The translations under genes were made by a program, and so were the position numbers. A stretch of DNA of 64,000 nucleotides from Synchiropus splendidus (taxonomy: Eukaryota > Chordata > Actinopteri > Syngnathiformes > Callionymidae): NCBI RefSeq assembly GCF_027744825.2, contig NC_071334.1, positions 2,690,937 through 2,754,936 on the forward strand. Direction: 5' to 3'. Positions 48,826 through 61,850 of the stretch are shown piece by piece; the first letter of the stretch is position 1; each line of letters begins with the position of its first letter. A model generated the notes under the pieces. The model ran no database searches, was not told where the DNA came from, and saw only the letters and a program-made list of their open reading frames with translations.

Positions 48826-49196
48826 TAAGAGTAGCCTCTGCATCAGATTTGGAATTGGAGGTAATTCCATTTGTTTGTTTTAATCCAGCTGTATGTATTC
48901 TGCATCTGTACGTATTTGACATCTTATGTCATATGTCTAATTCCTGTGCGCTCTCTTGTGCTAGCTCACCTCTCATTTTATTCAGCAAGTATTTTTGGGG
49001 TTAGGCAACAAGGAACTCAAACCAAGATTGTCGTCAATGAAAAAACAGCTTTTGTCCTTAACACCAAATAACTAACTTTATCTGGTTTCCTTGATGTCTG
49101 TGTTTCATTGTTTTAATAACTTTAAGAATATATCATATATGCTGTGACTGCCTTATTCTTTTATCCTGTTCAGCTGGTGAGTTAAAAAAAAAAAAA

Positions 49197-49235
<39 letters not shown>

Positions 49236-50053
49236 TCCTTATTCAAGAATTTACTTCAAATATATTGAAACAGGAGCAGAGCAGGACACATTTTACTGTG
49301 TAATATGTGGCAAACTTGAAATCATTCTAGTTTGATCCAGACTATGATCTTATCAGTCTTATATACATGTGAACTTTTTTCGTCAAAGGTTGCAATTTTA
49401 CAACAGGTACAACGTTTTATACTTACAGAGGCATGGTTAGATTCATTTCCAAATAAAATATATTGTGAAATGTAACTATTATTCCAATTAGCAAATTATT
49501 TTCAACAGTGTATAAATAACGCCATTCATTTTTTTAATTACTTTGGTCTCAGTCAAATCCTATTAAAATTTTAAGTTCACACGACTTAACATTTTCAATT
49601 TTAACAATAAGTAAAAAACTTGCATTTTACTAATGCAATCTGTTTCTACAACAGCTACACAAATTTTGGTGTACTGTGCACATTTTCTCAAAACAATAGA
49701 ACCCCAAAAAACAAAGTTACTCTGTACAGCTTTCCCCTTGCACAGGCACAACAGACATTTTGGGGGTTGGTGCTCAAGCCAGAAAAAGGCTACATTGAAA
49801 ACATATTATTACTGTCATTGTCACAGAAATATTCTAATATTCTACTTCGTCTAGTTCTACAAATATATACGGTATTATCCATGCAGTGCAGTGGGTAATA
49901 TTCAAACCTTTTGTTGTGTGATGACCTGGATATCTAAGCTCTCTCACAAACATTTAAGAATGTTGCTGCTCGACAGAACATTGAACTGTCACCGAAAAAC
50001 GAATCAGTCATTGAGGGTTCGGACAAATACCATGCAGCCCACCAAGGAAAGTA

Positions 50054-50055
<2 letters not shown>
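48826..50055. other. No gene recognised
   Basis: AT-rich, with a poly-A run directly joined to a poly-T run (49184-49230) that could form a hairpin. No motif-bearing open frame. Confidence 0.4.

Positions 50056-50146
<91 letters not shown>
50056..50146. repeat. (TA)n microsatellite
   Basis: About 45 TA units. It abuts a perfect inverted repeat. Confidence 0.97.
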
Positions 50147-50149
<3 letters not shown>

Positions 50150-50203
50150 ATAGAACACATTCATGTATATGTATATATATATACATGAATGTGTTCTATT
50201 CCA
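50146..50203. repeat. Perfect 25-bp inverted repeat (hairpin)
   Basis: The arms 50146-50170 and 50179-50203 are exact reverse complements around an 8-base AT loop. The outer part of each arm is non-repetitive (GGAATAGAACACATTCATG), so this is not merely a by-product of the TA tract. Confidence 0.95.
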
Positions 50204-52469
50204 AACATGGATTAAACAAATTATCATTATACATTGCGCATCAAACAAAATTTAAACACGATATTTACAGCAAGTAACTAATCTTACCATGGGTAAAGGA
50301 TGAGGAGACAACTTCTGCTTAATCAAAATGAGAGAGTGGTGAGACTTCCCTTCCACTGACCTGCCTCTTTAAAGGTCTTTCAAGACCTGTTAGTTGTTAT
50401 CATTCTCATAGGTATGAATCATGTTAATTATTGATGTTGGTAGCAATCTTTATTCATCATATTCACAACAACAAAGGTTCATATTTATCATTATTGATTA
50501 GAACTCTCACCTTTGTTCAGACATGTCAACAGTGAACACCCAGTCAGGTAACTTTAGGACCAGAATGCAGTTCCTGATTTGTTTCTTGGAATCATTTACC
50601 CGAATTTACAGAAGGGAGTTATTTCATTTCACCTCCATTTCGGAATAATGCAGTTTACATTCTGTCCTGGTGATGGGGGCATTGAACAATGTTTGAGTCA
50701 TCATTTTACATGTGTCAAATGCCTTTTCTATTCTATTATGAAATGTGTTCATCCCTGATCTTTGGCAAGTTGATTTCATCCCCCTCTCGTCTTTGTGCAT
50801 GAACCCAATTTCGCAGTTGCAGCATTATTTGGTGAGCATTTAGCATGGCTAGGGTTCCTCCAAGTATTCTCAGGGATGAAACCCTGAGGTCCACCAGAAG
50901 CATGGCCACCAATGCATTAAGCGCACAACTGAGCTTGTGCAGGAGTGCTATTACTGACCAGGAATGACAGCAGATTTGAGATGTTGAGTTCGAAAATGTG
51001 AACATAGCCATGTGGCCAATGACAATGCAGGCCGAATGAGACAGAGAAGTGAACATTGACTTCAGTGTCTTGGAACCCTCCTGTAATGGGTAAAGAATGT
51101 AGTGGTTCTTACCAATGTCTTCATAAATATATAGTGGGTCTCCCCCAGCAGCCTTCCCCTTCCCAATGTGCAGTTCTTGAGTTCTGTAGTTGTGTCTTCG
51201 ACTTTGCTCATGTTTAGAGATGTTTTTTTTTTAAACACCTACACTGTGGCCCCCTCTTCACAGCTGCCTAGTTTGGGATTTGCATTTTTCTTCCTCCTGC
51301 TTCCTCCTGTTCTCCATTTCTCATCTGTAATTGCTACTCCTGGCCCCCCCTGTCTTTGTATGTCAACCGAATGGGAGTCAAGTCCAATTCACACATGTGG
51401 ATCTGCTGCTGTCAGACAGTGCCTGTGATAGAATTTCATCCATTTTCATTAATTTTATTTACAAGTACAAAAACCTGCTTGTTTAAGACCTGTTTAGATT
51501 AATTACGAGTTACTTGTCTATGTGGATGTCTAGATTGTTCGCAAAGGTCAAAATTTAAGATGAAAATAAATGCCTCCGAAATATCTCCCTATGCCATTCT
51601 GTGGAATCCTGTGAATAGATTATGGAATAAGTGATTCACTTTTCTCTGAATCCAAAATAAAGACCAGTCCATAAAGTAGGTTCATGATTTGAGGCAGCTA
51701 AGCCCAATGCTATATCTGTTCAATTGTGCAGGTCCGGCATGTGTGTCTCCCAGAACACTGAGGTGTGCCGCAGGAAAATTGTGCTCAGGAACGGGAGGGC
51801 AGTGCAGCGCAGCGGTCCGGTACTTGTGATGTGTGTGAATGTTTGATAACAACTGACAGACAGATTTGCTTAAATGAATAACACTGCACTTTGCATTATC
51901 TGTTTTCACTGCTGTGATGGGGCTGCAGCACAGCTTTCTGCATGAGGAGAGCGATGATTTTTCCCAAGTTCCTGATGATCACCAGACTATTCATTGGTCA
52001 TTTCTGATGTCTGGATCTGTACTTCAATGATGAAAACCTTCATCTCTCTCAGTGTGTTCAAGGTGTTGTGAGAGCAGGGTGGATCAGTCAAGACGCTCCG
52101 TATTACGCAGCTTGTCTCTGCTATTTCCTTGTAAAATAAACATGGCAAGACTCTTTCATGTTTAGTTTTGGCTGTGAAACACCACATTCTGTTACAGCCA
52201 TGGCGGAACTACGTCACCACTTCATATCTGAGGTGAGGACAATTCGTATTACTAAGAATTGACAGAAATAAGGTGGTCAATGGTAGTAAATAGGTTGCCG
52301 CGCGGCTCATGAAGACTTCCCTTAGACGTGCTTCATCATGGGTCATGAACCAGCTATTTTGAGCAGTGTGCCGTCAGCTGAGGCGCAGAGATGCAGTGCT
52401 GCACAGCAGGGGGTAAATTGGACTCAGGCCACCCGAGACAGAATCCATAGTGTGAAAAGCCTGTGACAG
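50204..52469. other. No gene recognised
   Basis: Mixed-composition sequence. Open frames of about 100 codons (for example 50736-51056 minus) carry no family motif. Confidence 0.4.
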
Positions 52470-52923
52470 AGTGATTGCACATAAGTCCAGGGACACTAGC
52501 TGACACTCAGAGGGAGGAATTTTACAGTATGATGGCGACAGGTGGGACAGATTTCCTATGGTGCTCTGTGGTGTATCATGGTGTAATCAGCCTGGTGCTG
52601 AATGAACTCCGTTGCTTAATCATGACATTATGGAGTGGGTTGGACACACAGTCCAGGATGTCCTTCACTTTGTGAAACATTCTCTCAAGGATGGAGGTCA
52701 CAAGAGGGGCAGGGGTAGAGTTGCAGGGTTGGTGTTTACTGAATGACAGAAGACAAGGCCATGGGGAGGCGGTGTGAGGACATGAAAGGCTGTGGGGTGG
52801 GGGCGTGAGTGGACGAGGTGGTGATAGAGGACAGGAGGCAGAGGTGTTGTTGGAGATGTTAGCAAGCAGTGGCGAAATATCAAATCTGATAAAGAACCGA
52901 TTTTGTTTGTTTGTCTGCTTCAC
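52470..52923 (-). pseudogene. LINE C-terminal fragment
   Basis: The minus-strand frame 52576-52923 has TSILERMFHKVKDILDC and IKQRSSFSTRLITP. After a stop it continues with words like HRKSVPPVAI, which resembles the conserved C-terminal end of fish CR1/L2-type LINE open reading frames. The upstream RT is not adjacent. It may be the far end of the element whose endonuclease lies at 54111-54755. Confidence 0.5.
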
Positions 52924-53289
52924 ACTGCCCTCTGCTCTCCTGTTGTCGGAAGGCCCAAGACCAGTGATGGTCTTCAGCCCTCTCTAGACTTCTTTGATGT
53001 TGTTTCAACATTCATGTGAACAAATACTGCTCATTTCACTTGCATCAACTTGTGTGTGAGGTGTCTGTACTTGGTATGCTTTCAGTTCATGTGTCTTGTT
53101 GCCTCCTGTCCTGGCTGAAATTTCGAAGCTTCAATATGAAGGGCATTCTGCTGCTCCGATCGGAAACATTTTTCCAAATACCCAACGGTATGCGCCAGAA
53201 ACGGTAGCTGTCCGGTTCCTCATCCTCCCGATCTACGTCCTCCTGATAGAGACTTTTCCTCTCCGGTGGTGTCTTCTCATGATAAGATC

Positions 53290-54130
53290 CTGACACCTTG
53301 GTGGTTCCACTGGCAAGTCATTCACAAGCAGTAAAAGGTTTCACATCACTTCACAGCGAGGAACTCCAGTTTGCCAGAGTGAAGGTGATATTTTTTCTCG
53401 GCAGGAGTGAGTGTCCTGGACCCATTAGCAATAACACAGAGTTGGTTCCCTTGCTGTTGGTACAGGACAGCACCCAAACCTTTGTTAGATGAGTCAGTGT
53501 GGACAGCAATTCAAAATCGGAATAAGCCAGAATTGGGGGACTTATTTACATGTCAACCAGACGAGACACGACAGCCCTGTGTTCTTCTTTCCAGTGAGCA
53601 GGTGTTTTGGATGTAATCCTAAACCTCCTGGTCCAACGGTTTTGGAACTGTGTGGTAAGATGCCTGAAAGGGGGTTTCATGCCGTACATGGATATGGAGC
53701 TGTAAACTGGGGATACAACCAATATCTGTGTCATCTCTCGCAAATACATCAGACTCTTCATACAACATGTCTCACGCCAGCTTCTGTTGCTCCTCTTCTA
53801 GATGTGACTCATCAACAGGGGCAAGTCATTTCGGTGTGTCACTGTCAACATTGGACATGACCGCACATGTGGCAGCAGATGTGTTTACAGACTAATCTTT
53901 TTCTGCGTTGCCACAGATTGGTAAAAGTTCCTCACCGTCCTCCAATATGCCCAGCACTGATCTCTTTGGGAAGTAAATGTCACGTCTGCCCACATTCTGG
54001 ACAGGGATCTTGACCCACCAAGAGTCGGGAGTGGCTCTCGACCATCAGGATTGACACTCTCAGGATTGGGTTGGAATAGCATTGGGCCCCCTCTTGGGTA
54101 GCCTCTAATTCTACACTTGACCTCCACTAA
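53290..54130 (-). pseudogene. Ty3/gypsy RT/RNase H remnant
   Basis: The minus strand around 53800-53640 reads EESDVFARDDTDIGCIPSLQ and ETPFQASYHTVPKPL, the entry to a gypsy reverse transcriptase. After a deletion the text resumes at about 53500 with SNKGLGAVLYQQQ, and then NGSRTLTPAEKKYHLHSGKL, the RNase H start. Most of the palm, including the catalytic aspartates, is gone. Stops and frameshifts are present. Confidence 0.7.
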
Positions 54131-54755
54131 TGCCCGCTCTGGTCTGACAGGTGACATATTGCAAAAAGTTTGAGAAAATCTTGTCCATAGTGACGTGATT
54201 AAAGTCACCCGAGATGGCAATAAATGCACTTGGGTGTTTAGTCTGCAGCCGGGCTATCACGGTGAGAAGGACGTCACTCGCTGATTTCGGGCTGGCGGAG
54301 GGAGGAATATAAACAGTGACGATGACCACATGGGAAAACTCGCGTGGCAGACAATATGAGTGCAGACTAACACCACATAGTTCAATGTATCGGCTGTATA
54401 TCTGCTCCTTAATGATGATGTGCGTAGTGTTACACCACCGGTTGTTGACGAGAACGGCAAGCCCCCATCCTTTCCGCTTACCACTCTCGGTGCTGTTCCT
54501 GTCAGCCTGGACACTCATGAAGCCATCGATGGAGACGTTGTCATCGGGAATATCCTGGTGCAGTCGTGTTTTTGTAACACACATTAAACTACACTCCTGG
54601 TACTCAGTCTGACTCCTGTCTAATGCTGTTAGCTCCTCCATTTCGCCAGCAAGCAACCTCACGTTGCCCCTGGTAACGGAGGGGAGACACGGCTTGAATC
54701 TCTTCTTCTCCGTAAGCCTCTGTTTTTTCATCCTCATTCTTCTCTGCTGGTTCAT
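54111..54755 (-). pseudogene. LINE endonuclease domain fragment
   Basis: The open frame of 214 codons shows MCVTKTRLHQDIPD, GLAVLVNNRWCN, VIVTVYIPPSASP and AISGDFNHV, the order of an apurinic endonuclease of CR1/L2-type fish LINEs. The TETWL-type motif appears as TKTRL, changing the catalytic Glu. The reading frame runs into unrelated gypsy sequence near 54150, so the RT part is not joined. Confidence 0.75.
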
Positions 54756-55499
54756 GTTTTCCTCTCCAGCCTTGCTATGTCCTCCTCCTCCAGAATATCA
54801 GGATGTCTGGTCACAATAGTTGTGTTCAACCACTGTTCAGTCAGCTAAGCCCGGGTGTAAACAATACAGCCATGGCTCCGCTGTGCCCAACACAGTAAAA
54901 GAGTGCCGTACGAACAGAAAAACTCTCTCCAACAGCACGTTGGGAGCGGGCACAACTTCACGGACTAGTTGTGAATATTGCATGAATAATGTAATAATGC
55001 AAAAAGTACTTAGTAACAACAGAAAAATAAGAAAACAAAGAGAAAGGAGCAGGAGCGTGCATAACAGGCAGCACACATGTTAGTGCATGTGCTCTCAGAT
55101 GCTGTCACATCATGGCAGGACAAGCCAAGTGTACAAAATCATGTATTTGCAGCCAAATGTCTACATGTGACAATTGTACTGCACTCCATGGCAAAATGTG
55201 AGTCTCTGCTAGTTGTCCCATAGTCGAGATTCAAATCAATAGGTGGCACAGCCTTTTCTGTCAGGACTCAGAGGAGACCCAAACACCATAAAACTCAGTT
55301 TTATTGGCTTGGATTAATGTATATCCTCCAAACATGTTCTTAGTTCACCAGAATTTAGCCTAGTTAGAGATCTATGCTCACTTTATTACAGTCGTGGGGG
55401 GGGGCAAGCCAGTTTCTTCTTACGCTGGTCCCAAGCCCGGATAAATGCAGAGGGTTGTGTCAGAAAGGGTGTCCAACATAAAAACTTGCCAAAACAAAA
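54756..55499. other. No gene recognised; possible LINE leader
   Basis: The first 300 bases upstream of the endonuclease frame may be its 5' leader, but no motif proves this. Confidence 0.3.
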
Positions 55500-56720
55500 G
55501 ATCAGAATCAGAATACAATTTATTGCTATGGTCAGTGGGGGCCCCAACTAGGAAAGTGCTTCAAAATAAAGTGCTGTTAATAAATGAATTAAACTAAACT
55601 AAACTAAACTACCTTAAACTAAAAAAAATAACCCACAAACAACAAAGGCTGATCACAAATTGAACAGTCTGATGGCTGAGGGGAAGCAGCTGTTGCTGTG
55701 ACGGGAGGTTCTGGTCTGGATGGACCGTAGCCTCCTGCCAGAGGGAAGAGGAACAAACAGTCCATGACCAGGGTGAGAAGGGTCGAAGGCTCTGATCCCA
55801 CCTGCACGTCTCTGGGTCCTGGAGACATACAGGTCCTGAAGAGGTGGCAGGCTGCAACCATCACCTTCTCAGCAGAACCTACGATGCGCTGCAGTCTGCT
55901 CTTGTCCCTGGAGGTGGCGCTGTTGTACCAGACGGTGATGGAGGAGGTGAGGATGGACTGGATGATGGCTGTGTAGAACTCCACCAGCTACTTCGTTGGC
56001 AGTCATAGTTTTCGTAGCTGCCTCGGGAAGAACGTTCTCTGCTGGGCCTTCCTGATGAGGGACCTGATGGTTGGCTCCCATTTGAGGTCCTCAGTGATGG
56101 TGGTTCCCAGGAAGCAGAAGGAGTCCACATTAGGAATGGGTGAACCAGCCAACATGAGAGGGGATGGAGGAGCTGTGACTCTCCTGAAGTCCATGACCAT
56201 CTCCACTGTCTTCTGGGCGTTGAGCTCCAGGTTGTTGTGGCTGCACCAGGACAACAGCCGCTCCACCTCCCTCCTGTAAGCCGACTCATCTCCATCTGAG
56301 ATGAGCCCGATGATGGTGGTGTCATCCGCAAACTTGGTCAGCTTCACGGACTGGTGGCTGGAGGTGCAGCAGTTAGTGTAAGGAGAGAAGAGCCATGGAG
56401 AGAGAACACAGCCCTGAGGAGACCTGATGTTGAGGGTCAGAGTGTCGGAGACAGCCGCACAAGATGACTCCGGCTGGTCAGGAAGTCTGTCATCCATCTG
56501 CAGAGGGAGTCAGGCACGTTGAGCTGGTGAAGCTTGTCTTCAAGCAGAGCTGGAAGAATTATGTTAAAGGCAGAGCTGAAGTCTACAAACGGGATCCTGG
56601 CATAGGTTCCTGGGCAGTCCAGATGCTGCAGAAGGAAATGGGCCTGGTTCACTGCATTGTCCACAGATCTGTTGGCTCTGTAGGCAAACTGCAATGAGTC
56701 CAGCGCGATCCCTTTTGTTG
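55500..56720 (-). pseudogene. LINE reverse-transcriptase fragment with 3' tail
   Basis: Minus-strand frames in order show FAYRANRSVDNAV, then IPFVDFSSAFN (56437-56694). Next are RSPQGCVLSPWLF and KFADDTTIIGLI with the FADD catalytic box (56003-56497), then NNLELNAQKTVEMVMDFRR. A C-terminal frame follows (55619-55984, VWYNSATSRDKSRLQRIV). The element ends in an A/T-rich tail with GATTCTGATT repeats near 55500. Frameshifts separate the pieces. It is on the same strand as, but lies upstream of, the endonuclease fragment, so the two are separate insertions. Confidence 0.85.
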
Positions 56721-56899
56721 AAGGCGAACGAGCCTCAGTCTCTTCCGCCCAACCAAAAGATGAACTAACTCAGAAACTGACACATATGGAGTCATAGCCC
56801 TGATCTCAACTGATCTTGTGTGTAAGAACAAGCAGATGCTCCATCAAAACACAAAAATAAACAAAATAACACACACGGTATTTCCAGGCCAGCCTTCAT

Positions 56900-57215
56900 C
56901 GGCACCATCTTGAAACAAACAGATGCCGCCATAAAGATGCAGATCAGACAAATAAATCTCATATCAGATCGGTCAAGGCCCGAGTTAACAACGACCGCCA
57001 TCAGTGCTGTTAACCAGCAGGGTGCTGATGGAAATGGGACTACTGTAGGTCGAAGACAGAGGAGAAGAGGGGGGAGGCGTGCCAACAGACAGAGGGAGAA
57101 GAGGAAAGACAAGAGAATAGGTTTGAGTGTAGGGACTATGACAGTGAAAGCTAGAGCGTTGGCTGACATGATGCAGAGGAGGAAGGTGGATGTTCTATGT
57201 GTTCACTTCGCTTCT
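56900..57215 (+). pseudogene. RTE-like LINE 5' fragment
   Basis: The plus-strand frame 56910-57218 has a basic stretch, and then LSVGTMTVKARALADMM and RRKVDVLCV, the start of an RTE-type endonuclease domain. The sequence stops at the point where the ETKW motif should come. Confidence 0.65.
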
Positions 57216-57219
57216 TAAT

Positions 57220-58079
57220 TGATGCGCTGCGTACAACTCGGTGAAGATTATTTGATATGATACAGACATTGAAATGGAGCAGAGTGAAGAACAGTTCTTG
57301 TGATGTTTGCATGTTTGCCCCTTATGCGCTCTTTCTCTAATTTGGATCAGTGGCTCTGTGTAACTGTGTGAACTGTGTGTTTTTGTGAGTGTGTGTTTAA
57401 TTCTTGTGTGTTGCTAACCTTCAGATACTTTTCATCTTTATAGTCTCTTCTGCAGAGGAATCTAGCAGTTCCAGGTTTTTCATTTTCCAAATTTTCCCTC
57501 CCACTACTGCAGTGTCCATGTGTCTCAGTGTGGTTCCAGCATGAGGCTGGTAGAAGTTCCCTCTTCTTCTCTGCTCCTCCTCATCAGGAGTTAGTTACAA
57601 CAGTCTCTGTAGATGACCCAGTTGCAGTCCATTTCTGACTTAAAACATGACCAGCAGTGTTTGTGTCTCTTCTATCTCAGGTGACTTCAGTACTCTAATT
57701 TAGTACGTTTTGGCAAACAGTACATTGGTATGAGCCCTGTAATAGTCTTCCTCTGTAGCAGAAGCAGTGGTGTCATGTTTTGGTAGGTATTTCGCCACTC
57801 CTCAACTCCATAGACTATCTACTGAATCGTCAATATTGCAGATACATTGTAATGAATGGCATTTTGTGGAATCATTTTGAGAACCATGAATAAAACAAAG
57901 AAGTGGGATCCAATATATTGACCACTATGGCAGTGATGGAGCACCTTTCGAGTACAGCACACCTCAATTTCTGACTTTGCCTTTTCAACATAAAATGACC
58001 TAAGAGTAACCAACGTTGCATGTACAAATTGAATAAATTGCAAGACTTGTCGGTACCATTTCAGACCATCATGCAAATG
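57220..58079. other. No gene recognised
   Basis: No coding motif; minus frame 57819-58076 (85 codons) unassigned. Confidence 0.4.
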
Positions 58080-58570
58080 GACAAATCACCGTCATTGGCA
58101 TAATGCTTTCCCCATAAACCTAACAATCTAAAACTAATGGCGAAACTTAACCTTTACTCTGAACCAAACTAAAATGCAATCATAATAACCTAATTATTTT
58201 GTAGTTTTAAACCTCAAAGTGAGGCTTGACAAAGTGGGAACCGACCAAAATGCCCTCACTATGCAAAAATGTTCTCACTTTGTTGATGAGAAAATCATAC
58301 AGGTTCTCACAAAGATAGAAGTACAAGAACAAGCACACATGCACACACATACACAATAGGACTGTTCGTGACCTGGAACACATTTATGGTCATTGCACGT
58401 CAACAAATCATGTTGTATGAATGCAGTATGGTCATAATCAGTGCATTCAGATTACCAAGAAAGGTCTAATATGAGGAGTTGGGTGAAAGGTAATCGGATA
58501 GATAAGGTATCAGAGGTGCCATTCATCAGAGTCACTTTTGACCAACAGGGAAACCAATCAAGGCAAATAT
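58080..58570. repeat. Diverged dispersed repeat, copy 1
   Basis: The segment holds words such as acctaacaatctaaaactaa and ctctgaaccaaactaaaatg, followed by gaacacatttatggtcattg and tgttgtatgaatgcagtatg. The same order recurs at 60590-61090, with divergence. The first part belongs to the CCCCAGCCTCTCC family. Confidence 0.6.
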
Positions 58571-59640
58571 CCTGGGAGAAAAAAACTAAAATGTTTGTAT
58601 GACGAGTTAATGTCATATACAATACGGGCTATGACAATACTGAAGTAGCCAGTGACATGGCAGAATGAGCTAAAAGATTAAATTTTATTTATAAAAGAAC
58701 CCTTTAAAACTCAGTGGAAGGTCTGTTGTTAAATAAACCATATATTTTTTCGACCATTCGGCACCGTGTCTTGGTTGGATCGTTCACTTTTTTGATCACT
58801 TTTCTTTGTTTGCAAGGTAAAAGAGTTGAGAGAAAAAAGTCTAGTTGCCTATATTTTACAAATATTGTCTTCAAGCATTTATGTTGAAGTTGCTACCAGT
58901 CAGAGGCAAACACAAACACAGAAGACTGATGTGGTGTGATTCAGTTCCACGTTGATTGAGATATAAGGAGGAAATGTGCGTGGATCCATGTGTGCACACA
59001 GATTTGTGCATCAAAATGTATTTGTGTTTAGACTGGTTACTTCATTTGAGCCTACACTATATTTCAGCATGAAATACATAAAATATTCAACTCTTTACCA
59101 TGAGGCCCCTGGTCCTTTTCTTGGGATGGCAGAAATCAATGATTTTTATGAACCAGAATTCTTGGTGGGGCAATAGAACCAGAGCCTGCTGTACTTGGTT
59201 AAGAGTCAAATATGGCTTGCTTGAATTTGAAGACCTTGTTCCTTCATGGTGTGTTTCTTCGTCAGGCTTATGATGGCTAAGGTGTGCTGGTCGTTGGGGC
59301 ACTTCAGATCTATTAGGTTTGATGTTTTTTGTGTGTAATCCTGACCTCTGCACACCCTTTAAAGGCTAGGGAGGTTACTGCCAACAGATAATTGATTTAT
59401 AAGATGCTGCCTATTTCTGATCTAATGTGTAATTCTTCAACAGCTATGTCTGTTTGTATTGTGGCATGTTGAAATTTATTTATTTATTTATTTTTTCTTT
59501 CTAGTCCGAGAATGGGAGATTGATAGCCATTGGATAATATATAATCAATAATCATAAAAATAATGATAATTATCATTATTGAAGAAATGACAAAAATTTA
59601 TCATGATATATGTTTTTGTCTATGTTGCCCATTGCTACAC
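58571..59640. other. No gene recognised
   Basis: Short open frames without motifs (58976-59176 plus; 59087-59353 minus). Confidence 0.4.
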
Positions 59641-59649
59641 TGCAGTGAG

Positions 59650-60571
59650 AAAGAAACACGTTTCAAGATTCAAGATGTTTATTTGTCACACGCACAATAC
59701 ACAATACACTGTACAGTGCAATGTGAAATTCTTTGTGTCCCTGCTCCAACCAAAAAGTTTTTAAATATACAGTGCAGCTTTACACAAAATAAAACAAAAT
59801 AGTACTAAGTACTAACAATGAAGATCTTAGACACAAAGTAAAAAGGTAAGTGTACAAAGCAAAATATCAGTGTGCAAGTGAGCATTCAAGTTTGAAAGAA
59901 AGGAGTCTGTTACAGAGACAGAGTGTACGGTCAGTGCTCCTCATTTAGAATGCAGATGGCCTGAGGGAAGAAGCTTCTTCCCGTCCTCTCAGTGTTGATT
60001 CTCAGGTGAAGGAACTGGCGGCCTCATGGCAACAATGGGATGAGAGATTGTCCGGGGTGGAAGGCCTGGCTGAGGAGTTTCTGGGATCTTGACCTGCATC
60101 ATTTGGTGTAAATTTCCTGCAGGTCAGAAAGAGTTGTTTTAATAGTCCTCGTGGCTTAGCAGACTACTCTCTTGAGGGCAGAGAAGTCCTGTTTGGTGCA
60201 CCTGCACATCCAGATGGTTAAGCTCCCAGTCAAGATACTTTCTGTGGTTGACCTTGATTCAAGGTTGCACCTTGATAGGGTGCCTAAAGTTCAGAAGGCG
60301 TCTGATGATAAACATGCTGTCTGGCCTTCTGTACAGTTTGGTTGATGTGGTGTGTCCATGAGAGGTCCTGTGACAAGGTCACGCTGAGGTATTTAAAACT
60401 GTCCACATTCTTCACCTCGGACTCCCCGATGCAGAGCAGACAGATGTCTTGTTTTTCCTCTCTGTAGTTGGAGATATTGAAAGGTTGAATATTGTTGTGA
60501 ACATCGACATACAGCGTGCTGCTCCAGTCGCTACCGTGAACGTGTTCCCTCACCCTCTCGATCCTGCTCAC
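59650..60571 (-). pseudogene. LINE 3' fragment
   Basis: The minus-strand frame 60284-60571 reads VKNVDSFKYLSVTLSQDLSW and THHINQTVQKARQ, the post-RT region of CR1/L2-like LINEs. The sequence continues to a 3' end with ttcaagattcaagatgttta and tttgtcacacgcacaataca near 59660-59700, typical of fish LINE tails. Confidence 0.7.
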
Positions 60572-60589
60572 TCACATTTAATTGGCATA

Positions 60590-61090
60590 TTTTAGTTTCT
60601 CTCGCAATTTTTGTGGGACCTCTCATGGCTATCACCCTTTCCCCAGCCTCTCCCCCTAAATCTAAACATCCAAAACACATGGATAACCTGAACCATGACT
60701 CTGAACCAAAGTGAAACCCTGTTCGAATCATTTCAAAGCCTTTGACCTCCATTTCAGGCTTAAAACGGCTTTTGAGGCAAACTAGGCCTCAGGCCTAACA
60801 AAGCCATATGTTCTCACAAGGTGTTTTTCCCGGAATTGGTGCTCAGAAGAATGCATGAACCAATCACACACACACGCACAAGTGACCTTGAACACATTTA
60901 TGTCCATTGTGTAAAGATTAATGATGTTGTATGAATGCAATATATCTAATCAATGCTTTCAGATTTCTCCGGAAGGTCTAATTACTGGTCGGAACTCTTG
61001 AGGATGAATGGTAATCTGTTAGATAAGATATCATTGGTGCAATTCCTAAGAGTCACATTAGGTCAACAGTTAGCCTGGAAAACAACCAAA
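60590..61090. repeat. Diverged dispersed repeat, copy 2
   Basis: Matches 58080-58570 in word order (tgaaccatgactctgaacca, then gaacacatttatgtccattg, then atgatgttgtatgaatgcaa, then gataagatatcattggtgca). Confidence 0.6.
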
Positions 61091-61100
61091 GCAGATCAGC

Positions 61101-61138
61101 AGATTTAAAAAAGCAAACGTGTTTGCTTTTTTAAATCT
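61101..61138. repeat. Perfect 38-bp palindrome
   Basis: AGATTTAAAAAAGCAAAC and its reverse complement flank a 2-base centre. Confidence 0.95.
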
Positions 61139-61808
61139 TAGAGTTAATGTGCCACACATACATTTGAAAGAATGGGCGCTAGGGCTGCATGATTTGTAAA
61201 AAAATAACTGATGTTGTGATTTATTTTACATTGTGATATATATATAGCAATATTAACACAATTTAACACATCTAACAAAGATTCTCCGACCCCTGGTACG
61301 AAAAGTCAACACCATAGTTAAGGTACCGTCAACACAGCTGACAGAAACACACAACCAAATGGACTGTGTGTTAGTTCCTGGATTCCAACGGCTAACAGTT
61401 AACACCACAGATGACAGATTCCATAGGATAACTCTCTCTCTCACTCACTCTGCAGCTGCTTGCGGTTAGTGGGAGTCCTCTAGTTCATCACTGACTCTGT
61501 CTTGGCTGAGTCTGGAAGTAAACACCCCACCCTCTCCCAAACTGTCCTGTTTGATGTAGAACCCCCATTTCTCTGCCCTGCATAAAAGCTTGTTCTCCAG
61601 CAGCCTCTGAAGCACCAGCCGCACGTCATCTAGTAAGGCTGAGCAGGCCTTGCAGTTAGCTGCACAGTGCTGCAGGTGCAAGCAGGCCCAGGAAGCATTG
61701 TTTGTGAACGTAGATTGAAATGAAAAAATCATCAATTCATTCATTCCTCATATAGTTTTATCCCCGTTTGAAATGTACACTTCTTTTGTTTTATGTAGAA
61801 ACATTATA

Positions 61809-61850
61809 CCTTCTTTCAAAATTATTAGACCTTCTTTCAAAATTATTAGA
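61809..61850. repeat. Tandem duplication of 21 bases
   Basis: Two exact units of CCTTCTTTCAAAATTATTAG plus a, head to tail. Confidence 0.9.

Noticed and set aside
49891..50277. 'YIYIYI' open frames
   Set aside because: Translation of the (TA)n tract.
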